NCBI RefSeq assembly: GCF_001905825.1
Contig: NZ_LIVV01000003.1
Coordinates: 141,032 to 205,031 of the forward strand
Source of the DNA: Streptomyces sp. CB02009
Lineage (GTDB): Bacteria; Actinomycetota; Actinomycetes; Streptomycetales; Streptomycetaceae
Direction of reading: 5' to 3'
DNA length: 64,000 nucleotides
The first letter of the stretch is position 1. Each line of letters opens with the position of its first letter. Below are positions 10,293 to 19,131 of this stretch, piece after piece. A program made the translations under genes and the position numbers. The notes below the pieces were generated by a model that saw nothing but the letters and a program-made list of their open reading frames with translations, was not told the DNA's origin and did not search any database.

Positions 10293-11063
10293 ATGGCGTT
10301 CACCCGTGCCACCGGGAAGCATCGTGCTCCGAGCCGGATGGCGCGCCGCGGCGCGGGCATCGCCGGCGTAGCGACGCTCGCCACCACCGGCGTCATCGGA
10401 ACCCTCGCTTCCCCGGCGCTCGCCGCCGACACGGACACCCGCTCGCCCGAGGACACCGGCCTCATCAAGGTGATCACCGAGGACTCGCTGGCCGAGCGGA
10501 TCGACGCCCAGGCCGCCGCCCAGGAGCAGGAGGCCTTCGAGGTCGCCGCCAAGGCGAAGGCCAAGGCCGAGGCGAAGCGCAAGGCCGAGGCCCGCGCCAA
10601 GGAGATCCGCGAGGCGGAGCAGCGTGCGGCCCGTGAGGCCGAGCGCCGCCGCCTGGCCTCCTTCCAGCTGCCCGTCGAGGGCACGTACGTGTCCACCGGC
10701 TACAAGACCGGCGGCTCGCTCTGGTCCTCCGGCAGCCACTCCGGCATCGACTTCCACGCCGCCTACGGCAGCAACGTCGTCTCCGTCGGCTCGGGCACCG
10801 TCGTCGAGGCCGGCTGGGGCGGCGCGTACGGCAACAACATCGTCATCCGGATGAACGACGGCACGTACACCCAGTACGGTCACCTCTCCTCCATCGGGGT
10901 CTACGTCGGCCAGACCGTCGAGCCCGGTGAGCGGATCGCCATCTCGGGCTCGACCGGGAACTCGACCGGCCCGCACCTCCACTTCGAGGCGCGGACGACG
11001 GCCGAGTACGGCTCCGACATCAACCCGGTCTCGTACCTGCGCGCCCGCGGCGTCAACGTCTGA
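10293..11063 (+). CDS. Secreted M23-family (LytM) peptidoglycan endopeptidase
   Basis: This 256-residue exported cell-wall hydrolase is predicted to cut peptide cross-links in peptidoglycan. A basic N-region and hydrophobic core (about residues 20-44) end in SPALAAD, a type I signal-peptidase site. Residues about 80-125 form an Ala/Lys/Glu coiled coil (KAKAEAKRKAEARAKEIREA). The LytM domain follows with the zinc ligands in SGSHSGIDFHA (His and Asp) and the catalytic HLH in STGPHLHFEA; GTVVEAGWGGAYGNNIVI and YGHLSSIGVYVGQ are also typical. It is a single-gene unit preceded by the c-di-AMP riboswitch and followed by a strong terminator, linking its expression to osmotic or growth-stage signalling. 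Confidence 0.92.
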   Translation: MAFTRATGKHRAPSRMARRGAGIAGVATLATTGVIGTLASPALAADTDTRSPEDTGLIKVITEDSLAERIDAQAAAQEQEAFEVAAKAKAKAEAKRKAEARAKEIREAEQRAAREAERRRLASFQLPVEGTYVSTGYKTGGSLWSSGSHSGIDFHAAYGSNVVSVGSGTVVEAGWGGAYGNNIVIRMNDGTYTQYGHLSSIGVYVGQTVEPGERIAISGSTGNSTGPHLHFEARTTAEYGSDINPVSYLRARGVNV

Positions 11064-11130
11064 CCCGGGGCGGTCCCAGGGAGCCCCTCACGCAGGACCG
11101 GCGGTTCCGCTGCCGCCCCCCCCCGCATCG

Positions 11131-11166
11131 CAAAAGCCCCGGCTCGTACAGAGCCGGGGCTTTTCG
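11131..11166 (+). terminator. Strong intrinsic terminator after the M23 peptidase gene
   Basis: A perfect 14-bp stem (aaaagccccggctc / gagccggggctttt) with a five-base loop is followed by cg, giving both an A-rich and a U-rich flank. It lies about 70 bp past the stop. Confidence 0.92.
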
Positions 11167-11294
11167 TCGGTCGCGGGACATCGATATTCCGCCGGGGCAT
11201 CGGAAATTCCGGCGTGCTGCAATAGAGTCGCAGATCGGGCGCAGAACAGGCGTCGTCGTAATTGACTCGCGCAGACCAAAGGCGGAGGTCGGAC

Positions 11295-11978
11295 ATGCGC
11301 ATTCCCGCGCACTCGGTATGCACGGCGATCCGGGACGACATCGTCTCCGGCGTCTTCGAGCGGGGCGGCCGGCTGACCGAGGACCAGCTGGCCCGCCGGT
11401 ACGGGGTGTCCCGCGTCCCGGTCCGCGAGGCCCTGCGCACCCTGGAGTCCGAGGGCTTCGTCGTCTCCCGCCGCCACGCCGGGGCGCATGTCTCCGAGCC
11501 CACCGAGCAGGAGGCCGCCGATCTGCTCGACATGCGGGCGCTGCTCGAACCGCTGGGGGCGGCCCGCGCCGCCCAGCGGCGCACGGAGGCTCATCTCAAG
11601 GTGCTGCGCGGCCTGGTCAGGCTGGGGCAGGAGCGGGCCAGGCGCGGGCAGGGCGACGATCTGCGCTCGCTCGGCGGCTGGTTCCACGAGACGCTCGCGC
11701 AGGCCTCCGGCAGCCCGGCCCTGACGGCGCTGCTGACCCAGCTGCGGCACAAGATCGCCTGGATGTACACCGTCGACCAGCCCGAGCGGCCGGTGGAGGC
11801 CTGGGCCGAGCACGGCGCGATCGTGGACGCCGTGGCGCGCGGTGACGCCGAGCGGGCGCGGACGCTGACCGCGCTGCACGCGGAGCGCTCGCAGTCGCTG
11901 CACCGCCTCAAGCGGCCTGACCGCGGCCGTGTGAGGGTTTCGCAACACGCAGTCAACACGGCGAGTTCCCAGAATTAA
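11295..11978 (+). CDS. GntR-family transcriptional regulator (FadR/FCD subfamily)
   Basis: This 227-residue repressor-type regulator has an N-terminal winged helix-turn-helix (residues about 8-70, motif LTEDQLARRYGVSRVPVREA, then LESEGFVVSRRHAGAHVSE) and a C-terminal all-helical FCD ligand domain with the metal/ligand residues in LDMRALLEPLGA, FHETLAQASGS and HGAIVDAVARGD. The ATG at 11295 is preceded by ggaggtcggac, a good ribosome-binding site, so I prefer it to the in-frame ATG 33 bp upstream. It lies convergent to ptsH with a shared terminator. FCD regulators usually respond to small carboxylates or sugars acids; no ligand can be named. Confidence 0.88.
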   Translation: MRIPAHSVCTAIRDDIVSGVFERGGRLTEDQLARRYGVSRVPVREALRTLESEGFVVSRRHAGAHVSEPTEQEAADLLDMRALLEPLGAARAAQRRTEAHLKVLRGLVRLGQERARRGQGDDLRSLGGWFHETLAQASGSPALTALLTQLRHKIAWMYTVDQPERPVEAWAEHGAIVDAVARGDAERARTLTALHAERSQSLHRLKRPDRGRVRVSQHAVNTASSQN

Positions 11979-12076
11979 CGCGCGCATCGTATACATGGAA
12001 TAGGAATTCGACGCCGCTGCTTCGTGCTGCCCTGAAAGAGGGCCGTGCCGCCCGGAAAGAGGGGGCTGCGGAAAAG

Positions 12077-12120
12077 CGAATGGCCGTGGCCGCCGAAATT
12101 CCGGCGGCCACGGCCATTCG
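12077..12120. terminator. Perfect long-stem bidirectional terminator
   Basis: A 19-bp near-perfect stem (cgaatggccgtggccgccg pairing with its complement through 12120) around a short aaattc loop sits between the GntR gene and the convergent ptsH stop. It is likely to end transcription in both directions. Confidence 0.85.
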
Positions 12121-12144
12121 CCGTGCGAAGGGGGTCGACCCGGA

Positions 12145-12426
12145 TCAGACGGTCTCGGGAAGCTCGTCCAGGCCCTCGGCGACCAGCTTCGCCAGGCGGT
12201 CCAGAGCGGCCTCGGCGCCGTCGGCCTCCGAAGCGAGGACGATCTCCTCGCCGCCCTGCGCGCCCAGGCCGAGCACCGCGAGCATGGAGGCGGCGTTCAC
12301 CGGGGTGCCGTCGGACTTGGCGATCGTCACCGGAACGCCGGAAGCCGTGGCGGCACGGACGAAGATGGACGCGGGGCGGGCGTGGAGGCCCTCGGCCCAG
12401 CCGACGTTGACGCGGCGCTCAGCCAT
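12145..12426 (-). CDS. ptsH: PTS phosphocarrier protein HPr
   Basis: This 93-residue HPr accepts phosphate from enzyme I and passes it to sugar-specific enzymes II. His15 is in EGLHARPASIFV, the invariant active-site segment. The regulatory-serine region is VNAASMLAVLGLGAQGGEEI near residue 47, although the actinobacterial protein is not known to be regulated like that of Firmicutes. The second ATG (12426, AERRVNVGW) fits the family start; an in-frame ATG 15 bp upstream would add MKGNT. It is monocistronic, with a terminator shared with the GntR gene and a divergent acetyltransferase gene upstream. Confidence 0.95.
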   Translation of the reverse strand: MAERRVNVGWAEGLHARPASIFVRAATASGVPVTIAKSDGTPVNAASMLAVLGLGAQGGEEIVLASEADGAEAALDRLAKLVAEGLDELPETV

Positions 12427-12751
12427 GGTGTTGCCCTTCAAGTCTCAAGCGGGTTGTCTAGACCAGTCTCTCACGGGATGCTGCGTGCTCGCGCCGACCT
12501 TCGGCCCGGATCGGACCGCCCTTCGGCCCTCCCTCGCCGTGCCCGGCGTGCTCCCTACCTTGCACGGCGGACCCCCGCCGCGCGAGCGGTGCCGCTCCCG
12601 TGTCGCGGCGCGTGCGTCCGCCGTACCGCGCCCCTCGCCCTCGCCGTGACGCGCCCCTCGCCCTCGCCGTGACGAGACCTGTGCCGTGACCCGTGCCGTG
12701 ACCCGTGACGCGGCCCGTGCCCCCACCGTGCGGCGGTCGTAGGCTGACCCC
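12427..12751. other. Divergent intergenic region between ptsH and the GNAT fusion gene
   Basis: The 325 bp upstream of both divergent genes must carry their promoters, but I cannot pick out convincing -10/-35 boxes. The right half consists of short GC-rich tandem repeats (see the separate repeat entry). No additional gene is supported; the open frames here are low-complexity. Confidence 0.6.
12628..12673. repeat. Two tandem 23-bp repeats, followed by gtgccgtgaccc repeats
   Basis: The unit gcgcccctcgccctcgccgtgac occurs twice head-to-tail without mismatch, immediately followed (12681-12710) by degenerate copies of gtgccgtgaccc. The array lies 80-125 bp upstream of the GNAT fusion gene. Confidence 0.85.
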
Positions 12752-15700
12752 ATGCAGAGCGCGTCGGACCAGCTGCCGGAGCACGACTACCCCGACCACT
12801 GGGAAGCGGACGTGGTGCTCCGCGACGGCGGCACCGCGCGCATCCGGCCCATCACGGCCGACGACGCCGACCGCCTCGTCAGCTTCTACGAGCAGGTCTC
12901 GGACGAGTCGAAGTACTACCGCTTCTTCGCCCCCTACCCGCGGCTGTCCGCCAAGGACGTGCACCGCTTCACCCACCACGACTTCGTGGACCGGGTCGGC
13001 CTCGCGGCGACCGTCGGCGGCGAGTTCATCGCCACCGTGCGCTACGACCGCATCAACGACCGGGGCCTGCCCGCCTCCGCCCCGGCCGACGAGGCCGAGG
13101 TCGCCTTCCTCGTCCAGGACGCCCACCAGGGGCGCGGCGTCGCCTCCGCCCTGCTCGAACACATCGCGGCCGTCGCGCGCGAGCGGGACATCCGGCGCTT
13201 CGCCGCCGAGGTGCTCCCCGCCAACAACAAGATGATCAAGGTGTTCACCGACGCGGGCTACACCCAGAAGCGCAGCTTCGAGGACGGGGCCGTCCGGCTC
13301 CACCTCGACCTCGAACCCACCGACCGCTCCCTGGCCGTGCAGCGCGCGCGGGAGCAGCGGGCCGAGGCCCGCTCCGTGCAGCGCCTCCTCACCCCCCGGT
13401 CCGTCGCCGTCGTCGGCGCCGGGCGCGCACCGGGCGGCGTCGGCCGGACGGTCCTCCGCAACCTCCTCGCCGCCGGGTACACCGGACGCGTGTACGCGGT
13501 CAACGCCTCGCTCGCCGGGAACGGCGGCCCCGTCGCGTTCGACGGCGTCCCCGCCCACCCCTCCGTCGCGGCCATCGGCGAACCCGTCGACCTCGCGATC
13601 GTCGCCGTCCCCGCCGAACGGGTGCCGGAGGTCGTCGCCGACTGCGGCGAGCACGGCGTCCAGGGTCTGGTCGTCCTCTCCGCCGGATACGCCGAGAGCG
13701 GGGCCGACGGGCGCGAGCGGCAGCGCCAGCTGGTCCGGCAGGCCCGCTCGTACGGCATGAGGATCATCGGCCCGAACGCCTTCGGGATCATCAACACCGC
13801 CGCCGACGTCCGGCTCAACGCCTCCCTCGCCCCGCAGACGCCCGCCGCCGGGCGGATCGGGCTCTTCACCCAGTCCGGCGCCATCGGCATCGCCCTCCTC
13901 GCCGGACTCCACCGGCGGGGCGCCGGGCTCTCCTCCTTCATCTCGGCCGGCAACCGCGCCGACGTCTCCGGCAACGACTTCCTCCAGCACTGGTACGACG
14001 ACCCCGGCACGGATGTCGTCCTGCTCTACCTGGAGTCGATCGGCAACCCCCGGAAGTTCACCCGGCTCGCGCGCCGCACCGCCGCCGTCAAGCCGGTCGT
14101 CGTCGTCAAGGGCGCCCGGCACAGCGGCAGCGCGCCGCCCGGACACCGCGTGCCGGTCACCCGCATCCCGCACGCCACGGTCTCCGCGCTCCTCCGCCAG
14201 GCCGGCGTCATCCGCGTCGACACCGTCACCGAGCTGGTGGACGCCGGAGTGCTGCTCGCCGCCCAGCCACTGCCCGCCGGTCCCCGGGTCGCGATCCTCG
14301 GCAACTCCGAGTCCCTCGGCCTGCTCACGTACGACGCCTGCCTGACGGAGGGGCTGCGCCCGCTGCGGCCGCTCGACCTCACGACGGCCGCGGAACCCGC
14401 GGACTTCCGGGACGCCCTCGTGGCGGCCCTCGCGGACGAGACCTCCGACGCGGTCGTGGTGAACGCGATCCCGTGGGTCGGGGAGAACGGCGCCACCGAG
14501 TTCGGCGACGGAGAGGTGCTCGCCGCCTCCCTCCGCGAGGCCGTCGCCTCCGCCCAGGCCCCCACGAAGCCGGTGGTCGTCGTCCACGTGGAGATGGGCG
14601 GCCTCGCGGAGGCCCTCGCCGTCGCCACGAGCACCCGCCCGACGGCACCGGGCCGGGGTGCGGCCGCCGCCCCGGGATCCCGGCCGACCGGACTCCCGGC
14701 CGCACCGGGGACCGGGACCGCCGGGCCCGGGACCGCCGGGATCGCGACCGTCCCCGGAACCGACTCCGTGGGCCCGGGGGAGAGCCCCGTCCCCGGAACG
14801 GCCGACGCGGGGCCGAACGGCGCCGTGCCCGCCTCCGCCGGGTCGGGCTCCGCCGTGTCAGCCCCCGCCCCCGCACCCGCGTCCGGTGCCGGGGCCGTCG
14901 GAGACGGCGACGCCGACCCGGGGTCCGCGCCCGTCCCCGGCCCGCCCGCCACCATCCCCTCCTACCCCGCCGCCGAGCGGGCCGTGCGGGCCTTGGCCGA
15001 GGCCGTGCGGTACGGGCAGTGGCGGCGCCAGGCCGCCGAACCCGGACGGGTGCCCGAGTACGAGGACATCGACGAGGCCGGGGCCGCCGCGCTCATCGAG
15101 CGGGTGCTCGGCGGCGACGGCGCCGACCCGCGCGGTGTGACCCTCGACACCGCGCAGGCGGGGGAGCTGCTCGCCCGCTACGGCATCGCCGTCCTGCCCA
15201 CGCTGCCCGCGCCCACCCCCGACGCCGCCGTCGCGGCCGCCGGCCGGCTCGGCTACCCGGTCGCCCTCAAGACGACCGCGCCCCACCTCCGCCACCGCCC
15301 CGACCTCGGGGGCGTACGGCTCGATCTGGCGTCCGAGGAACAGCTCCGCACGGCCTACGCCGAGCTGACCGAGGTCCTCGGCAAGCCCGAGGAGCTCCTG
15401 CCGGTCGTCCAGACGATGGTGCCCCGGGGGGTCGACACCGTCGTCCGCTCCGCCATCGACCCGGCCGTCGGCGCGGTCCTCTCCTTCGGTCTCGCGGGCG
15501 CCGCGTCCGAGCTGCTCGGCGACACGGCCCACCGGCTGGTGCCGGCCACCGACCGGGACGTCGCCGACCTGGTCCGCTCCCTCCGCACCGCCCCGCTGCT
15601 GTTCGGCTGGCGCGGCTCCGCCCCCGTCGACACACCGGCCCTCGAGGAGGTGCTGCTCCGGGTCTCCCGGCTGGTCGACGACCACCCCGAGGTGGTCGCC

Positions 15701-15820
15701 GTCTCCCTGGAGCCGGTGGTCGTGGCAGCGCGCGGACTGTCCGTCCTCGGCGCCACCGTGCGGCTGGCCCCGCCGCCGCCCCGTACCGACCTCGGCCCGC
15801 GCAGCCTGCCGAGCTACTGA
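12752..15820 (+). CDS. GNAT acetyltransferase fused to NDP-forming acyl-CoA synthetase-like protein
   Basis: This 1022-residue fusion is related to protein lysine acetyltransferases of the Pat/AcuA-type actinobacterial group. Residues about 20-175 are a GNAT domain with acetyl-CoA loop VQDAHQGRGVASALL. Residues about 200-480 are a CoA-binding/succinyl-CoA-ligase-like region (SVAVVGAGRAPGGVGRTVLRN, GPNAFGIINTAADV, FTQSGAIGIALL). Residues about 800-1010 form an ATP-grasp-like domain (ARYGIAVLPTLPAP, YPVALKTTAPHLRHRPDLGGV). A Pro/Ala/Gly-rich, probably disordered linker of about 105 residues (629-734) separates the last two. In related enzymes the synthetase-like part has lost or reduced ligase activity and acts as a regulator of the acetyltransferase, often in control of acetyl-CoA synthetase; whether the phospho-histidine of the ligase is present I could not establish. 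The start at 12752 is family-like. Confidence 0.82.
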   Translation: MQSASDQLPEHDYPDHWEADVVLRDGGTARIRPITADDADRLVSFYEQVSDESKYYRFFAPYPRLSAKDVHRFTHHDFVDRVGLAATVGGEFIATVRYDRINDRGLPASAPADEAEVAFLVQDAHQGRGVASALLEHIAAVARERDIRRFAAEVLPANNKMIKVFTDAGYTQKRSFEDGAVRLHLDLEPTDRSLAVQRAREQRAEARSVQRLLTPRSVAVVGAGRAPGGVGRTVLRNLLAAGYTGRVYAVNASLAGNGGPVAFDGVPAHPSVAAIGEPVDLAIVAVPAERVPEVVADCGEHGVQGLVVLSAGYAESGADGRERQRQLVRQARSYGMRIIGPNAFGIINTAADVRLNASLAPQTPAAGRIGLFTQSGAIGIALLAGLHRRGAGLSSFISAGNRADVSGNDFLQHWYDDPGTDVVLLYLESIGNPRKFTRLARRTAAVKPVVVVKGARHSGSAPPGHRVPVTRIPHATVSALLRQAGVIRVDTVTELVDAGVLLAAQPLPAGPRVAILGNSESLGLLTYDACLTEGLRPLRPLDLTTAAEPADFRDALVAALADETSDAVVVNAIPWVGENGATEFGDGEVLAASLREAVASAQAPTKPVVVVHVEMGGLAEALAVATSTRPTAPGRGAAAAPGSRPTGLPAAPGTGTAGPGTAGIATVPGTDSVGPGESPVPGTADAGPNGAVPASAGSGSAVSAPAPAPASGAGAVGDGDADPGSAPVPGPPATIPSYPAAERAVRALAEAVRYGQWRRQAAEPGRVPEYEDIDEAGAAALIERVLGGDGADPRGVTLDTAQAGELLARYGIAVLPTLPAPTPDAAVAAAGRLGYPVALKTTAPHLRHRPDLGGVRLDLASEEQLRTAYAELTEVLGKPEELLPVVQTMVPRGVDTVVRSAIDPAVGAVLSFGLAGAASELLGDTAHRLVPATDRDVADLVRSLRTAPLLFGWRGSAPVDTPALEEVLLRVSRLVDDHPEVVAVSLEPVVVAARGLSVLGATVRLAPPPPRTDLGPRSLPSY

Positions 15821-15860
15821 AGGGCCTGAGAGGGGCCCGCAGCCCCGTAGGATGGAGTCC

Positions 15861-16457
15861 ATGGCGAAGACCGGTACGACGACCCAGGGGCTGCGCGCGG
15901 CGATCGAGCGCAGCGGCTACTACCCGGCCCTCGTGGCCGAGGCGGTGGAGGCCGCCGTCGGCGGCGAGGCCGTCGCGTCGTACGTCGTGCACCAGGAGAC
16001 CACGTTCGACGCCAACGAGGTCCGGCGCCACGTCACCGTCCTCGTCCTGACGCCGCACCGCTTCATCGTCAGCCACACCGACGAGCAGGCCGCCGACACC
16101 AGCTCCCCGACGCCGTACGCCACGACGTCCACCGAGTCCGTGAAGCTCGACCGGATCTCGTCGGTCGTCGTCAGCCGTGTCGTCGCCAACCCGGAGTCGT
16201 ACACCCCCGGCACACTGCCCCGCGAGGTGGTCCTCACCATCGGCTGGGGCGCCGTCTCCCGCATCGACCTGGAGCCCGCCGCCTGCGGCGACGCCAACTG
16301 CGACGCCGACCACGGCTACACGGGCAACGCCACCGCCGACGACCTCAGCCTCCGGGTGAGCGAGGCCGGGGACGGCCCGGACACCGTCCGGCAGACCCTC
16401 GTCTTCGCCCAGGCCCTGTCCGAAGCCATCGCGGCCACCGCCGCCCCCACGCGCTGA
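15861..16457 (+). CDS. Conserved actinobacterial protein (DUF5998-like)
   Basis: This is a 198-residue soluble protein of unknown function, recognisable from the start MAKTGTTTQGLRAAIERSGYYP, which is highly conserved in Streptomyces (I believe the family is named DUF5998). It contains beta-rich segments such as RRHVTVLVLTPHRFIVSHTD and VVLTIGWGAVSRIDLEP, reminiscent of PH-like folds, plus a Cys pair in ACGDANCDADHGY. ATG 15861 is preferred because aggatggag is positioned as its ribosome-binding site; an ATG 9 bp upstream is possible. Its stop overlaps the start of the downstream phosphatase-family gene, so both are coupled. Confidence 0.75.
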   Translation: MAKTGTTTQGLRAAIERSGYYPALVAEAVEAAVGGEAVASYVVHQETTFDANEVRRHVTVLVLTPHRFIVSHTDEQAADTSSPTPYATTSTESVKLDRISSVVVSRVVANPESYTPGTLPREVVLTIGWGAVSRIDLEPAACGDANCDADHGYTGNATADDLSLRVSEAGDGPDTVRQTLVFAQALSEAIAATAAPTR

Positions 16458-17662
16458 TGGTGCAGCCGACCGCCGTGACCCACGGCTGGCCCGACGACCC
16501 GGTTCCGCTCGCCCCGGACACCGCGCCGGTCCCCGAGTACACCTTCGGCTCCCTCGGCGACCTGCTGCCGACGCTCGTCGCCGGTCAGGGCGTGCCCGGG
16601 TACGAGGCCCGGATCGCCGAGCTCTCCCCGGCCGACCGGAACTGCGTCTTCCTGATCGACGGACTCGGCTGGGAGCAGATCAAGGCCCACCCGGACGAGG
16701 CCCCGTACCTGACCTCGCTCCTCGGCTCCTCGCGCGGGGGCACCGGCCGCCCGATCACCGCCGGCTTCCCCGCCACCACGGCGACCTCGCTCGCCTCCGT
16801 CGGCACCGGCCGCTACCCCGGTACGCACGGACTGCCCGGCTACACCGTGCGCAACCCCGAGACCGGCGAGCTGATGAACCAGCTGCGCTGGAAGCCGTGG
16901 ACCTCGCCGCGTGTCTGGCAGCCGTACCCCACCGTCTTCCGGCTCGCCCACGAGGCCGGGATCCACACCGCGCAGGTGTCCTCCCCGATCTTCGAGCAGA
17001 CCCCGCTCACCAAGGTCGCGCTGAGCGGCGGAACGTTCCACGGGCGGCTCTCCGGCGAGGAGCGGATGGACTTCGCCGCCGAGCAGCTCGGCGCGGGCGA
17101 CCGCTCGCTGGTCTACACGTACTACAGCGAACTCGACGGCGCCGGACACCGCTTCGGCATGGACTCCGACGCCTGGCGCGGCCAGCTGATGTTCGTCGAC
17201 CGGCTCGTGCAGCGGCTCGCCGAGCAGCTGCCGCCCCGCTCGGCGCTGTACGTCACGGCCGACCACGGCATGGTCGACATCCCCTTCGACGACCAGCACC
17301 GCATCGACTTCGACGAGGACTGGGAGCTCCGCGCGGGCGTCGCCCTCCTCGGCGGCGAAGGACGCGCCCGGCACGTCTACGCCGTGCCCGGAGCCGAGGC
17401 GGACGTCCTCACCTGCTGGCGCGAGGTGGTCGGCGAGCAGTTCTGGGTCGCGAGCCGCGACGAGGCGATCTCGCTCGGCTGGTTCGGGGACGAGATCGAC
17501 GAGCGCGTGTACGGGCGGATCGGCGACGTCGTCGTCGCGGCCCACGACGACGTGGCGATCACCGCCTCCGTGAACGAGCCCCACGAGTCCGCGATGGCCG
17601 GCATGCACGGGTCCATGACCCCCGCGGAGCAGCTCGTCCCGCTGCTCGAAGTCCGCTCCTGA
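16457..17662 (+). CDS. Alkaline phosphatase-superfamily nucleotide pyrophosphatase/phosphodiesterase
   Basis: This 401-residue enzyme of the type I phosphodiesterase/nucleotide pyrophosphatase family has a two-metal active site hydrolysing phosphodiester or pyrophosphate bonds. The first metal site Asp is in VFLIDGLGWEQI, the nucleophilic Thr in GFPATTATSLASVGTG, and later ligands are in YSELDGAGHRFGMDS (Asp, His), VTADHGMVDIP (Asp-His) and AGMHGSMTP (His). No signal peptide is visible, so it appears cytoplasmic. The ATG shares bases with the preceding TGA (tgatg), showing translational coupling. The physiological substrate is unknown. Confidence 0.85.
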   Translation: MVQPTAVTHGWPDDPVPLAPDTAPVPEYTFGSLGDLLPTLVAGQGVPGYEARIAELSPADRNCVFLIDGLGWEQIKAHPDEAPYLTSLLGSSRGGTGRPITAGFPATTATSLASVGTGRYPGTHGLPGYTVRNPETGELMNQLRWKPWTSPRVWQPYPTVFRLAHEAGIHTAQVSSPIFEQTPLTKVALSGGTFHGRLSGEERMDFAAEQLGAGDRSLVYTYYSELDGAGHRFGMDSDAWRGQLMFVDRLVQRLAEQLPPRSALYVTADHGMVDIPFDDQHRIDFDEDWELRAGVALLGGEGRARHVYAVPGAEADVLTCWREVVGEQFWVASRDEAISLGWFGDEIDERVYGRIGDVVVAAHDDVAITASVNEPHESAMAGMHGSMTPAEQLVPLLEVRS

Positions 17663-17739
17663 ACCCGCCGGGACTCCGGACCCCCGGACGCGCCCCGGCA
17701 CCCCGCCCCCTCCACGACCCGAAAGGTCCCCGTCCCGTC

Positions 17740-18387
17740 ATGCCCGAGCTGGTCTTCTTCTCCGGAACCATGGACTGCGGGAAGAGCACCCTGGCACTCC
17801 AGATCGCCCACAACCGTGACGCGCGAGGGCTCCAGGGCGTGATCTTCACCCGTGACGACCGGGCGGGCGAGGGCAAGCTCTCCTCGCGGCTCGGCCTGGT
17901 GACGGAGGCGGTCGAGGCGCCGCAGGGCATGGACCTCTACGCGTACCTCGTCGCCCAGCTCTCCCAGGGCGGCAAGGCCGACTACGTGATCGTCGACGAG
18001 GCGCAGTTCCTCGCCCCGGAGCAGATCGACCAGCTCGCCCGGGTCGTCGACGATCTCGGTCTCGACGTCTTCGCCTTCGGCATCACCACCGACTTCAGGA
18101 CCAAGCTCTTCCCCGGCTCGCAGCGGCTCATCGAGCTCGCGGACCGCATCGAGCAGCTCCAGGTCGAGGCCCTGTGCTGGTGCGGCGCCCGCGCCACGCA
18201 CAACGCCCGCACGGTGGGCGGCGAGATGGTCGTCGAGGGCGAGCAGGTCGTCGTCGGCGACGTGAACCGCCCGGCCGAGGAGATCGGTTACGAGGTGCTG
18301 TGCCGGCGCCACCACCGGCGCCGCATGACCTCCGCCGCGGCCCGGGCGGGGGCCCTCTCCCCGGACGTGCTGCCGGTCAACGGCTGA
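17740..18387 (+). CDS. tdk: Thymidine kinase (type II)
   Basis: This 215-residue thymidine kinase phosphorylates thymidine to dTMP for salvage. The Walker A loop is at residues 8-17 (SGTMDCGKST), the DEAQF motif near residue 87 (VIVDEAQFL), the nucleoside-binding lasso in the second half, and structural zinc ligands are in LCWCGARA and in CRRHHRR near the C-terminus. Start ATG 17740 has gaaagg upstream and matches the family N-terminus, although the frame is open much farther upstream through the previous gene. It lies 77 bp after the pyrophosphatase gene and is probably cotranscribed. Confidence 0.93.
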   Translation: MPELVFFSGTMDCGKSTLALQIAHNRDARGLQGVIFTRDDRAGEGKLSSRLGLVTEAVEAPQGMDLYAYLVAQLSQGGKADYVIVDEAQFLAPEQIDQLARVVDDLGLDVFAFGITTDFRTKLFPGSQRLIELADRIEQLQVEALCWCGARATHNARTVGGEMVVEGEQVVVGDVNRPAEEIGYEVLCRRHHRRRMTSAAARAGALSPDVLPVNG

Positions 18388-18396
18388 GCCTCCGCG

Positions 18397-18420
18397 GGTC
18401 CCGGCCCGTACGGCGGGACC
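18397..18420 (+). terminator. Possible weak terminator after tdk
   Basis: A 7-bp stem (ggtcccg / cgggacc) with a 10-base loop starts 10 bp past the tdk stop. No U tract follows, so it may only pause or protect the 3' end. Confidence 0.4.
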
Positions 18421-18490
18421 GGAGCGGGAGGGAAACGGTATCGGGGCGATCGACTCTGGCGGAGTAGTTCTCTGCAGGAGGAGTCTTTCG

Positions 18491-18928
18491 ATGAAACATC
18501 CCCCGGACCGCATCGACGTGGCCGAGGGCCTGCGCCACATCCTTCAGGAGCTGTCCGCCATCGAGCGGTCGGTCGAGGGTGAACGCGCGGGCCTGCCGGA
18601 TGCCCGTACGGACGGAGAGGGGTCCTGGGACGGGCCCGAGTTCACCGTCGAGACCGTCAGCGACAACAGCATGCACACCGTGGTGGACATCAGGGCGCTG
18701 CGCGACCCCGGCCAGCCCCCGCCCGACCGCGCCTCCGGTCCCGGGGAGGAGGAGGTCGCCGCGCTGCGCGCGACCGTGCGCGCGCTGCTCGATCTCGCGG
18801 ACATCGGATCCGGGCGGGTGTGCACCACCGTGGTCCTCACTGAGCGGGGTCCACGGGTGGTCAGTTGCCGGCTGGGCGGCGGCGCGACCGTGTTCGCGCG
18901 GGAGCCGGGGGCGGGGGCGCCGGGCTGA
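18491..18928 (+). CDS. Hypothetical protein, 145 aa
   Basis: I do not recognise this family. The gene has a strong ribosome-binding site (caggaggag, 7 bp before ATG) and Streptomyces codon usage, so it is likely real. The product is acidic and soluble, with a helical N-terminus (DVAEGLRHILQELSAIERS), a middle part rich in Pro and Gly (about residues 75-90), and a C-terminal half that looks like a beta hairpin (VCTTVVLTERGPRVVSCRLG). It lacks a signal peptide. It lies between tdk and a secreted repeat protein, at the left edge of the peptide cluster; a role in the cluster is not shown. Confidence 0.6.
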   Translation: MKHPPDRIDVAEGLRHILQELSAIERSVEGERAGLPDARTDGEGSWDGPEFTVETVSDNSMHTVVDIRALRDPGQPPPDRASGPGEEEVAALRATVRALLDLADIGSGRVCTTVVLTERGPRVVSCRLGGGATVFAREPGAGAPG

Positions 18929-19001
18929 GAGGGGCCGCCGGGGGTGTCCCCGGCGGGCCGTGCGGGATTCCGCAGGAGGGTTGTACCCGGGCTGACCTGG
19001 C

Positions 19002-19064
19002 GTTCCCGGGTGCGTTCCCGTGCCGTACCGGAGGGCGGTATCGGCTCGGGAACGGTCCGGGAAC
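19002..19064. promoter_or_regulatory. Paired GTTCCCG / CGGGAAC heptamers (candidate SARP operator)
   Basis: Two GTTCCCG copies (19002-19008 and 19014-19020, period 12) are followed by two inverted copies CGGGAAC (19047-19053 and 19058-19064, period 11). SARP regulators typically bind direct heptamer repeats spaced about 11 bp. The same heptamer occurs as an inverted pair in the promoter region of the SARP gene at 22811-22831. This supports, but does not prove, control of the repeat protein gene by that regulator. Confidence 0.5.
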
Positions 19065-19131
19065 GGGTCACCGGAAAGTACGTGGTGTCGGGAAGCAGAA
19101 CCGGAGAAAACCACGTAAAGGGGATATGGCC

